Positions 4,542 through 11,023 of a stretch of 11,023 nucleotides of DNA are shown one piece after another (within the stretch, counting starts at the first letter, position 1; every line of letters begins with the position of its first letter). Source of the DNA: an uncultured Spirochaetales bacterium. GTDB lineage: Bacteria; Spirochaetota; Spirochaetia; Sphaerochaetales; Sphaerochaetaceae. Position numbers and translations under genes: made by a program. The notes beneath the pieces are model-generated. The model searched no databases. It was not told the origin of the DNA and saw only the letters and a program-made list of their open reading frames with translations. The stretch is from contig CAMZGJ010000027.1 of NCBI GenBank assembly GCA_947306375.1, positions 1 to 11,023 of the forward strand. The letters run 5' to 3'.

Positions 4542-7220
4542 CTACTGGGAGTCCGGGAACTTTATTATTTCCCTGGGCTTTGAGCCCCTTGCAGGACCCA
4601 CTATGCCCTGGTCCTCCATCTGCTCAATAAGGTTGGCTGCCCTGTTGTAGCCTATGGAAAGACGTCTCTGCAGGTAAGAGGCTGAGGCTTCTCCCTTCTC
4701 CGCCACAAGGCGCCATGCGCGCATGAACAGATCCTCTGAGCCGGGGGCTCCTGAGGAGAGGTCGGAAACCTCGTCCTCTGATTCTTCCTCATCCTCAAAG
4801 TAGGACTCGTCTATGTAGTCCGGCTCTCCCTGGGATTTGACAAATTCCACAATCTTTTCAATCTCATCGGTGTCTATGAAGGCACCCTGGATTCTCTGCG
4901 CCGCCGGGTTGGAGGCGCTTGAGTAAAGCATGTCTCCGCGTCCGAGCAGCTTTTCCGCACCCACTGTGTCCAGGATTATGCGGCTGTTGACCTGGTTGGA
5001 CACGGCAAATGCAATCTGGCTGGGCATGTTGCTCTTGATGATACCGGTTATGACATCGGCCGAAGGCCTCTGCGTGGCAAGGACCAGGTGAATGCCCGTG
5101 AATCTTGCAACTGCCGTTATCCTCTTGATGTAGGATTCAAGTTCCTTTCCCACAACCATCATCAGGTCCGCAAACTCGTCCACAATGACCATTATGTAGG
5201 GCAGCGGCTCCCTGAGCATGTTCTTTTCCTTTACCTTCTCGTTGTACTCCTCAATCTTCCTCACGCCCAGGCGGCTGAACATGCTCATTCTGCGTTCCAT
5301 CTCATGTACGCAGTAGGCCATGGCCTTTATTGCCTTCTTGGGGTCAGTGATTACCGGTGTGAGCAGGTGTCCTATGTTGTTGTACATGGAAAGCTCAACC
5401 ATCTTGGGGTCAACAAGGAGCATTCTCACCTCTCTGGGGGTCTTGGTGTACAGGACCGAGCAGATGAGGGAGTTCACGCAGACTGATTTTCCGGAGCCCG
5501 TGGTGCCCGCTATGAGCAGGTGCGGCGCGCCGGCCAGATCAATTATGATTGAATCTCCGGTAATGGTCTTTCCCAGCACCATGGGAATCTTGAGAGTCCT
5601 GCGCTTGAGGGCCGGCATCATGGCAAGGAAGCCTATGGTGTCCCTGTTCTTGTTGGGCACCTCAACGCCTATTGCGCTCTTGCCCGGGATGGGGGCCAGG
5701 ATTCTGACGCTGGGAACGGCAAGTTCAAGGGCAATGTTGTCCGCAAGGTTAACAACCGCGTTGATCCTGATTCCCTTTGCAAGAATCAGCTCATACAGGG
5801 TGAACGTGGGGCCTCTCATTATGTCCTTGAGGGTTGTTTCAATTCTGAACTGGCGCAGGGTCTCAACTATTATCTGACCGTCAGCCTCCGAGCCCGAATC
5901 AATGGTTCCTGCTGTTGAGGAGGTATAGGGCTTGAGGTAACTTTCCGGCGGGAAACGCCAGATAAACTTTGCCGGGTTATAGAGATACCCCTCAGCTGAA
6001 CGCTTGAGGCCGCCTACTCCGGAGACAAAATCAGAATCCTCTTCCTTCTGCAGACCCGTCTTGTCTTCCTCCTGTTTCTTCATGAGGCGGTAGCGGGCAT
6101 GGGCGCTTTCAAGGTCTTCATCTCCGTCAGAACCCTCGTCAAAAATTGCCTCCCCTTCACGCATTTCCTTTGAAGGCACCGCCTTTTCAGGAAATTTCTC
6201 CGCGTCCGTTGTTTCCGGCACCTGTACGGGTTGCACCCGGACAGGTTGCTGTACCTGTTGCTGTGCAGGTTGCTGGACGTAGACCACCTGCGGCTGGGGC
6301 GGGGCCTGCACGTAGATTACCTGGGGCTGAGGTGCCGGCTGCTGGACATATACAACCTGAGGCTTGGGTTCAGCCGGACTCTGGATCTGGCTCTGAATCT
6401 GGCTTTGGATTTCAAGACCGCTGTCCAGATCAAATGTCGGGAATGCCTCCTCCGTCTTTTTAACCGTGTTGTCCTGACGGCCGGGGTCCTCCATGGCGGC
6501 CCTGTGCAGGTTTCCGTCCTCAAATGCCGCCCCGTAGACTGTTCTGTTTACGGAAGTACCCTGCTCACTCTGGATATCCTCCGGAGTTACGTTTCTGTAG
6601 TTTGTGAAGACCGGCATCTCAAGCGACGTAAGCGCAGCCCTGGCCTGTTCAAAGCTCATGGACTGGGCCAGCCTGTCAATCTCCGCATATCTGTCCTCAG
6701 GTGTCTGAGGCTCGGTGTTCTCAGTCTCCTTCTCCGCTTTTCTTTCCCTGCGGGCGGCGCATGCCCTTCTGAGTCCTGAAATCATTAGGATAACGCATAT
6801 CAGAAAGCCCAGTCCGAACAGCCCAAGACCTGCATGGAGGGCATAGGCGGCAAGGTTTGAGGGAATGAGAAGCGCAAGGTAGTAACCCTGCGGTCCGAAG
6901 AAATGGAAGCAAATGAAGTAGAGGCCGCAGAACATGAGAAGCTCAAGCAGCCAGGTTCTGAATTTTACTCTGAATGAGAAGTCAATTGCCGTTCTGAGCA
7001 GAAAGACAACCAGAGGCAGAAGAGTGAATTCAACGTAGGGGCCTGACTGGAAAAAACCTGCATAGCGGCAGAGTATCTGATGAAGCGGAATGAACACGGC
7101 ACCCAGAAAAGAACCCGGTTCAAGGTCCATATAGGGTGACATGCAGACTGCAAATACAGACAGGAAAACAAGAAAGAGTAAGACCGAGATTATCCGGTGC
7201 ATTACGCCATTGGTATTCAT
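4542..7220 (-). CDS. ftsK: DNA translocase FtsK/SpoIIIE
   Basis: Septum-located hexameric motor that pumps chromosomal DNA toward the terminus during division and activates dimer resolution. 892 residues. The N-terminal membrane domain (about 8-150) has four or five hydrophobic segments, roughly 10-27, 64-78, 90-108, 112-128 and 131-148. A variable linker (about 150-400) is charged and contains a Q/P/V-Y repeat array. The motor covers about 400-800: Walker A G-T-T-G-S-G-K-S (572-579), Walker B I-M-V-I-V-D-E-F-A-D-L (676-686), and L-A-T-Q-R-P-S (714-720). An acidic stretch (807-819) leads to the C-terminal gamma winged-helix domain (about 826-890), with R-R-L-S-I-G-Y-N-R-A-A at 852-862, which in this family reads polar DNA motifs. 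All parts of a functional translocase are present. It starts 13 bp after rsmG without a recognisable Shine-Dalgarno; a six-codon mini-ORF bridges the gap. Met7 is an alternative start with little effect on the protein. Confidence 0.96.
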   Translation of the reverse strand: MNTNGVMHRIISVLLFLVFLSVFAVCMSPYMDLEPGSFLGAVFIPLHQILCRYAGFFQSGPYVEFTLLPLVVFLLRTAIDFSFRVKFRTWLLELLMFCGLYFICFHFFGPQGYYLALLIPSNLAAYALHAGLGLFGLGFLICVILMISGLRRACAARRERKAEKETENTEPQTPEDRYAEIDRLAQSMSFEQARAALTSLEMPVFTNYRNVTPEDIQSEQGTSVNRTVYGAAFEDGNLHRAAMEDPGRQDNTVKKTEEAFPTFDLDSGLEIQSQIQSQIQSPAEPKPQVVYVQQPAPQPQVIYVQAPPQPQVVYVQQPAQQQVQQPVRVQPVQVPETTDAEKFPEKAVPSKEMREGEAIFDEGSDGDEDLESAHARYRLMKKQEEDKTGLQKEEDSDFVSGVGGLKRSAEGYLYNPAKFIWRFPPESYLKPYTSSTAGTIDSGSEADGQIIVETLRQFRIETTLKDIMRGPTFTLYELILAKGIRINAVVNLADNIALELAVPSVRILAPIPGKSAIGVEVPNKNRDTIGFLAMMPALKRRTLKIPMVLGKTITGDSIIIDLAGAPHLLIAGTTGSGKSVCVNSLICSVLYTKTPREVRMLLVDPKMVELSMYNNIGHLLTPVITDPKKAIKAMAYCVHEMERRMSMFSRLGVRKIEEYNEKVKEKNMLREPLPYIMVIVDEFADLMMVVGKELESYIKRITAVARFTGIHLVLATQRPSADVITGIIKSNMPSQIAFAVSNQVNSRIILDTVGAEKLLGRGDMLYSSASNPAAQRIQGAFIDTDEIEKIVEFVKSQGEPDYIDESYFEDEEESEDEVSDLSSGAPGSEDLFMRAWRLVAEKGEASASYLQRRLSIGYNRAANLIEQMEDQGIVGPARGSKPREIIKFPDSQ
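6258..6359 (-). repeat. Tandem peptide repeat in the FtsK linker
   Basis: Residues 288-321 contain three consecutive units: Q-V-V-Y-V-Q-Q-P-A-P-Q-P, Q-V-I-Y-V-Q-A-P-P-Q-P and Q-V-V-Y-V-Q-Q-P-A-Q-Q. An I-Q-S-Q repeat lies just before them (271-281, bases 6378-6410). Together they form a Gln/Pro-rich, probably disordered or extended segment between the membrane domain and the motor. FtsK linkers are known to be long and poorly conserved, and some bind division proteins; no specific partner can be inferred here. Confidence 0.8.
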
Positions 7221-7237
7221 ATATCACAATATATCAT
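7217..7237 (-). other. Possible six-codon mini-ORF joining rsmG and ftsK
   Basis: On the minus strand an ATG (7237-7235) overlaps the rsmG stop as ATGA and opens six codons (M-I-Y-C-D-I). The frame ends at a TGA (7219-7217) that overlaps the ftsK ATG, again as ATGA. ftsK has no clear ribosome binding site, so ribosomes could pass from rsmG to ftsK by two successive stop-start handovers. The junction is very AT-rich and contains a direct repeat (TGATATAT twice), so it may be accidental. Confidence 0.25.
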
Positions 7238-7851
7238 ATCGTGAGTTTTTGAAAAACCGCCCCGGGAATTTTTCTGTATACACTTACACCCTGTTTTTCC
7301 CTGTTGTCCCAGACAAAGACAAGAGAATTCTCATGACTGAGACGCAGCAGTTCTTTTTCTATTATGTCAAAGGGCCTGAACGCCCTCATTACCAGCACGT
7401 CAAAGGTCCTGTCCAGCCGTTCAATGTCAGACTGGACCACGTCCGCTTTGCCGGAAAGACCGGTTACTGCAACGGCGTTTCTGAGAAAGCCTGTCCTGCG
7501 TCCCATGCGCTCCACAAGGTAAAAGTGCCAGTCCACGGGACAGGCGCATGCAAGCACAAGACCGGGCATTCCGTTTCCCGAACCCAAATCAGCAACCTCA
7601 AGACAGGGTCTGCCGTTTTGCGGGGCATACTGTTTCACTGTCTCTGTTATTACGGGAAGAGGTGCAAGGCTGTCCAGAAGGTGTCTTGTAACCAGAGCCT
7701 CATCCGTTGCGGCAACAAGGCCCAGTGCGGGGTTGAAGAACTTTATCAGGTCATAATACTTCTCAAGCCTGTCCGTCAGAACAGGGCTGAGCAAGTTCTC
7801 ATCTATGCGTTTTATTCCGTCTGAAAGAAGGTTTTTCAGTGTTTCTTCCAT
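7234..7851 (-). CDS. rsmG: 16S rRNA (guanine(527)-N7)-methyltransferase RsmG (GidB)
   Basis: Methylates N7 of G527 in the 530 loop of 16S rRNA with S-adenosylmethionine; loss of the enzyme gives low-level streptomycin resistance in several bacteria. 205 residues, the usual length. R-H-L-L-D-S (56-61) is the conserved segment before the Rossmann fold. The SAM-binding glycine motif is D-L-G-S-G-N-G-M-P-G-L (88-98). The family's E-x-x-x-R-R/K-x-x-F-L element appears as E-R-M-G-R-R-T-G-F-L (114-123), and M-R-A-F-R-P (155-160) matches the R-A-x region. It starts 17 bp after mnmG, with AGG eight bases upstream of the ATG. The mnmG-rsmG (gidA-gidB) pairing is one of the most conserved bacterial gene pairs and supports the call. 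Confidence 0.94.
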   Translation of the reverse strand: MEETLKNLLSDGIKRIDENLLSPVLTDRLEKYYDLIKFFNPALGLVAATDEALVTRHLLDSLAPLPVITETVKQYAPQNGRPCLEVADLGSGNGMPGLVLACACPVDWHFYLVERMGRRTGFLRNAVAVTGLSGKADVVQSDIERLDRTFDVLVMRAFRPFDIIEKELLRLSHENSLVFVWDNREKQGVSVYRKIPGAVFQKLTI

Positions 7852-7868
7852 ATTGCCAACCTGTTGTC

Positions 7869-9665
7869 TCAGCGCTTCAGGTATGCAAGCAGCACGGTAA
7901 TGTCCGCAGCCCTCACCCCGGATATTCTGGAAGCCTGTCCCAGGCTCTCCGGTCTTACGGTTTTAAACTTCTCACGGGATTCCGTGGAAATGCCGTCCAC
8001 CCTGTCCCAGTCAAAGTCTGCGGGAATTACAATCTTCTCAAGGTTCTTGAACCTCTCTACCTGCTTGTCCTGCCTTTTGATATAGCCCTCATACTTGACC
8101 TTGAGTTCCGTTTCAAGACGCACTGAGGGTGTGAAGGTTTTTATCTCCTCAATGGTGCGTGACATAACGTCAAGATTCACCTCCGGCCTCTTGAGAGCCT
8201 CCAGCGCGTTCTTTGATTCATAGCCGCGGTGTCTGAGAAGTTCCTGAAGCTGTTCAACTCCCCTTGCCTTCTCATGCAGTCTCTCAAGCCTCTGCTCCGT
8301 TGCAAGACCGGCATCATAACCCTTTTCAGTAAGACGTTCATCGGCGTTGTCATGTCTGAGGTTAAGGCGGTACTCGGCACGGCTTGTGAACATTCTGTAG
8401 GGCTCCTTGGTGCCTTTTGTTACAAGATCGTCTATCAGGACGCCTATGTATGCCTCGGTGCGGTCAAGCACCAGGGGCGGCCTTCCCATAAGTTTCTGAC
8501 ATGCGTTGATTCCGGCCATAAGGCCCTGGGAGGCCGCTTCCTCGTAACCGCTTGTTCCATTGGTCTGACCTGCAACAAACAGGTTCTCAAGCACCTTGGA
8601 TTCCAGCGAGCTCTTCAGCTGGAGCGGGTCCAGATAGTCATACTCAACCGCATAGCCCGGCCTCATAATCACTGCATCCTCAAGGCCCTCAATGCTGTGG
8701 ATGAAGTCCGCCTGCACGTCCTCCGGAAGGCTGGAGCTCAGGCCGTTGAGGTACATTTCCTCCGTTCCGGTTCCCTCCGGCTCAACAAAGACCTGGTGTC
8801 TCTCCCGATCCCTGAAGCGCATAACCTTGTCCTCTATGCTGGGGCAGTATCTGGGACCGCGGCCCACAATCTTTCCGCCATACAGCGGCGATCTTCCTAT
8901 GTTGTCCAGAATGATTTTATGTGTCTTTTCGTTGGTGTACGTTATCCAGCAGGGAATCTGCCGTCTCTCAATACTGTCATGCATGAAACTGAACGGAACA
9001 ATCTCCTCATCTCCGTCCTGTCTCTCCATCTCCTCAGTATGCAGGGAGCTGAACCTGATTCTTGCAGGTGTTCCGGTCTTAAGTCTTCCCACATTGAAGC
9101 CAAGCTCCCTCAGTCTGTCTCCCAGTCCCAGCGCAGCCTCCTCTCCAAGCCTTCCGGCGCTGTGGTCATACTCCCCTATAAAGATGCGTCCGTTCATAAA
9201 TGTTCCGGTTGTCAGAACAACGGTTTTTGCGGAAATAACGTGCCCGCGCTGCGTTTTTACTCCGAGCACCGTCTTTTTCCCCTCATCAGTCAGAAGGTCC
9301 GTAACAGTGTCCATGAAGAGGTTGAGGTTGGCCTGTTTCTCAAGTGTTTCCTTTGCAAGACGGGAATAACTGAACTTGTCCGCCTGGGCTCTGGGACACT
9401 GGACTGCAGGTCCGCGGCTCTTGTTGAGCATGCGGAACTGGATTATTGTTGCATCTATGAGCAGCCCCATCTGGCCGCCAAGGGCATCCACCTCACGCAC
9501 AAGATTGCCTTTTGCCAGGCCGCCCACTGCGGGGTTGCAGGAAAGTCTTCCTATTGCATCAAGGCTCTGGGTTACAAGCAGGGTTTTGAAACCGGTCCTT
9601 GCACATGCCAGACAGGCCTCTATTCCCGCATGGCCTCCGCCTATTACTATCACATCATAATCCAT
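7869..9665 (-). CDS. mnmG: tRNA uridine-5-carboxymethylaminomethyl(34) synthesis enzyme MnmG (GidA)
   Basis: FAD protein that works with MnmE to place carboxymethylaminomethyl or aminomethyl groups on C5 of wobble uridine 34 in tRNAs reading NNA/NNG codons, using methylene-tetrahydrofolate. 598 residues, slightly shorter than E. coli MnmG. The FAD motif G-G-G-H-A-G (9-14) opens the protein. S-C-N-P-A-V-G-G (42-49) carries the first conserved cysteine (Cys43), and R-Y-C-P-S-I-E-D-K (272-280) the second (Cys274). Also typical are G-R-L-K-T-G-T-P-A-R (193-202), E-E-M-Y-L-N-G (302-308), A-G-Q-T-N-G-T-S-G-Y-E-E-A (365-377) and, in the C-terminal tRNA/MnmE-binding region, Y-E-G-Y-I-K-R-Q (525-532). 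It starts 23 bp after mnmE, behind a GGGAAAG-like ribosome site, next to its functional partner. A long open frame on the opposite strand (8229-9854) is a shadow. Confidence 0.96.
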   Translation of the reverse strand: MDYDVIVIGGGHAGIEACLACARTGFKTLLVTQSLDAIGRLSCNPAVGGLAKGNLVREVDALGGQMGLLIDATIIQFRMLNKSRGPAVQCPRAQADKFSYSRLAKETLEKQANLNLFMDTVTDLLTDEGKKTVLGVKTQRGHVISAKTVVLTTGTFMNGRIFIGEYDHSAGRLGEEAALGLGDRLRELGFNVGRLKTGTPARIRFSSLHTEEMERQDGDEEIVPFSFMHDSIERRQIPCWITYTNEKTHKIILDNIGRSPLYGGKIVGRGPRYCPSIEDKVMRFRDRERHQVFVEPEGTGTEEMYLNGLSSSLPEDVQADFIHSIEGLEDAVIMRPGYAVEYDYLDPLQLKSSLESKVLENLFVAGQTNGTSGYEEAASQGLMAGINACQKLMGRPPLVLDRTEAYIGVLIDDLVTKGTKEPYRMFTSRAEYRLNLRHDNADERLTEKGYDAGLATEQRLERLHEKARGVEQLQELLRHRGYESKNALEALKRPEVNLDVMSRTIEEIKTFTPSVRLETELKVKYEGYIKRQDKQVERFKNLEKIVIPADFDWDRVDGISTESREKFKTVRPESLGQASRISGVRAADITVLLAYLKR

Positions 9666-9688
9666 ATCGCTTTCCCGTCACTTCCCTG

Positions 9689-11023
9689 TTACTTGCCGAC
9701 GCAGAAGTTGGAGAATATGTTCTCCAGAATATCATCAGTGGTCACTTCCCCGGTAAGCTCTCCCAGAGCGTCCAGGGCCTCCCTTATGTCAATTGAGACA
9801 ATATCAAGGCTCAGACCTTCATTCACATGTTCAAGTGTCTCTTCAAGAGCTTGACAGGCCCTGTCCAGACACTCCTTCTGCCTTGCGCTCTGAATAACCA
9901 GAGAGCCCTCCGGAACCGGTGCAAGACCATCTCTCAGTTTTGCGGAGATTGCCCTGCAAAGCTCCTCATAGCCTTCTCCCGTAACGGATGAGAAACTTAT
10001 AAAACCGCTGATATCAGCCTCTGAAACGTCACTTTTCGTTGCAACGCAGACACATCTGGGGTCATTCTCAATATCCCTGTCATGCACCGGATTGGAAGGG
10101 TCTGCCAGCCAGAGGATTATGTCCGCCTGTTCAAACAGGAGGCGGCTTCTGCGTATGCCCTCCTCCTCAATATCATCTCCGCTGTCCCTAAGGCCGGCGG
10201 TGTCAAAAAGTCTTACGGGAATGCCGTCAATAATGCATTGAGCCTCTATGAAATCCCTGGTGGTACCTTCCCTGCTGCTTACTATGGAGCGTTCTTCACG
10301 GAGCATGCGGTTGAACAGGGAGCTCTTTCCGGCGTTCACCGCCCCTGCAAGAACAATCCGTGCACCCTGGCCGTAAAGCCTTCCGGTCCTGTATGTTGCT
10401 CTGATGGAGTTAAGACTCCCAATTGCCCTGCGGACAGTCTCCACGGGAAACGCTATATCCGGCTCAGTCTCATCCTCCGCATAGTCCAGCTGGACCTCCA
10501 CTATGCCCATGACATCCAGAATGTTGTCACGCACACTTTTAATCTGCTTTTCCAGGTTACCTTCAAGTCTCCCGAGCGCAGTTGCGCGGGCGCTTTCCGA
10601 GCGGCTGTCTATAAGCTCACGCACAGCCTCCGCCCGGGTCAGGTCCATCTTGCCGTGCAGGAATGCACGCAGTGAGAACTCTCCCCTTGAGGCCTGTCTC
10701 ATTCCCAGTGACGGCAGGAAGGACAGCACAGCCTCAATGGTCTGAAGGCCTCCGTGGCAGGACAGTTCAACCCCGTCCTCCCCGGTGTAGCCGTGACCAT
10801 CTTTCCAAACGGTTGCAATGCAGTTGTCTATAATCTCAGTACCGTTCAGAAGGCTTCCGTAAACGGCTGTTCCGGAAGGCACCTCAGTGAGTTTTTTCCT
10901 GCTTCTGAATACGGATGCAAGCTTATCTATACAGCCCTGTCCGCTGACTCTTATAACGGAAAGAGCCCCGGTTCCCCAGGGAGTGGCAAGAGCAAAGATA
11001 ATATCATCCGCACTGTATATTTC
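9689..11023 (-). CDS. mnmE: tRNA modification GTPase MnmE (TrmE), N-terminal codons outside window
   Basis: K+-dependent GTPase that forms a complex with MnmG for wobble-uridine modification. 444 residues are visible and the frame is open to the right edge; with E. coli MnmE near 454, only a few residues should be missing. Numbered from the first visible residue: the tetrahydrofolate-binding domain begins D-I-I-F-A-L-A-T-P-W-G-T-G (7-19), with C-H-G-G at 89-92 and R-G-E-F-S-L-R-A-F-L-H-G-K (113-125). The G domain has G1 G-A-V-N-A-G-K-S-S (227-235), G2 G-T-T-R-D (253-257), G3 D-T-A-G-L-R (274-279) and a G4 of T-K-S-D (329-332) instead of N-K-x-D. The Asn of G1 that coordinates K+ in MnmE is kept. 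The protein ends in F-C-V-G-K (440-444), the conserved catalytic-cysteine tail. A GTG at 10880-10882 could be mistaken for the start, but conserved folate-domain sequence continues upstream of it. Confidence 0.95.
   Translation of the reverse strand, partial: EIYSADDIIFALATPWGTGALSVIRVSGQGCIDKLASVFRSRKKLTEVPSGTAVYGSLLNGTEIIDNCIATVWKDGHGYTGEDGVELSCHGGLQTIEAVLSFLPSLGMRQASRGEFSLRAFLHGKMDLTRAEAVRELIDSRSESARATALGRLEGNLEKQIKSVRDNILDVMGIVEVQLDYAEDETEPDIAFPVETVRRAIGSLNSIRATYRTGRLYGQGARIVLAGAVNAGKSSLFNRMLREERSIVSSREGTTRDFIEAQCIIDGIPVRLFDTAGLRDSGDDIEEEGIRRSRLLFEQADIILWLADPSNPVHDRDIENDPRCVCVATKSDVSEADISGFISFSSVTGEGYEELCRAISAKLRDGLAPVPEGSLVIQSARQKECLDRACQALEETLEHVNEGLSLDIVSIDIREALDALGELTGEVTTDDILENIFSNFCVGK

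Noticed and set aside
7215..7240. AT-rich junction before ftsK as a promoter
   Set aside because: It has TATA-like bases but no -35 element, and it lies in a 13-bp gap inside an evident operon; direct repeats of TGATATAT explain the composition.
8229..9854. 541-codon open frame on the plus strand antisense to mnmG and the end of mnmE
   Set aside because: It lies wholly opposite strongly conserved genes and shows no recognisable domain, with scattered Cys/His/Ser typical of shadow frames.
10880..10882. GTG as the start of mnmE
   Set aside because: Conserved folate-domain sequence (A-L-A-T-P-W-G...V-I-R-V-S-G) continues in frame to the window edge, so the true start is outside.
1..11023. Mobile element, defence system, CRISPR array, phage or RNA gene
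   Set aside because: Genes are contiguous housekeeping families with gaps of at most 61 bp; no transposase, integrase, repeat array or tRNA-like sequence was seen.

Overview
The window is a compact stretch of bacterial chromosome with nine genes, two of them cut by the window edges. Almost no base is non-coding. The best guess at the source is a spirochaete, most likely a Treponema-like organism with moderate GC. This is inference from protein style, not from a search. The MnmE G1 motif (G-A-V-N-A-G-K-S-S) and its F-C-V-G-K C-terminus resemble Borrelia MnmE as I remember it. The FtsK motor reads like spirochaete, Firmicute or deltaproteobacterial FtsK (VELSMYNNIGHLLTPVITDPKKA-type) and unlike Bacteroidota FtsK. 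A Firmicute remains possible.

Layout. Positions 1-470 (minus strand) hold the N-terminal part of a membrane-anchored DNA/RNA non-specific endonuclease whose 3' end lies outside the window. A 61-bp gap (471-531) separates it from a divergent serine O-acetyltransferase gene (cysE, 532-1422, plus). From 1382 to the right edge every gene is on the minus strand. In transcription order, starting beyond the right edge, these are mnmE (partial), mnmG, rsmG, ftsK, an rhlE-type DEAD-box helicase, plsC and a pyridoxal/pyridoxamine kinase. Junctions are a 4-bp overlap or gaps of at most 40 bp, so this looks like one operon of seven genes. Its promoter is not in the window. The last gene converges on cysE with a 41-bp overlap of coding sequence.

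Functions. MnmE and MnmG together modify the wobble uridine of certain tRNAs, and RsmG methylates G527 of 16S rRNA; this trio is a common conserved cluster. FtsK is the septal DNA translocase, the helicase probably remodels RNA or ribosome precursors, PlsC makes phosphatidic acid, and the kinase salvages vitamin B6. CysE makes O-acetylserine for cysteine synthesis. PLP, the product of the B6 kinase, is the cofactor of the next enzyme of cysteine synthesis (cysteine synthase), a loose metabolic link between the two convergent genes.

I found no mobile element, CRISPR array, tRNA, rRNA, phage gene or defence system, and no evidence of a previously undescribed system. The points most worth a second look are local: a cysteine cluster in the N-terminal domain of CysE, the cysE/kinase overlap with an inverted repeat just past the kinase stop, a six-codon mini-ORF linking rsmG to ftsK, a TKSD in place of NKxD in MnmE, and repeats in the FtsK linker and helicase tail.
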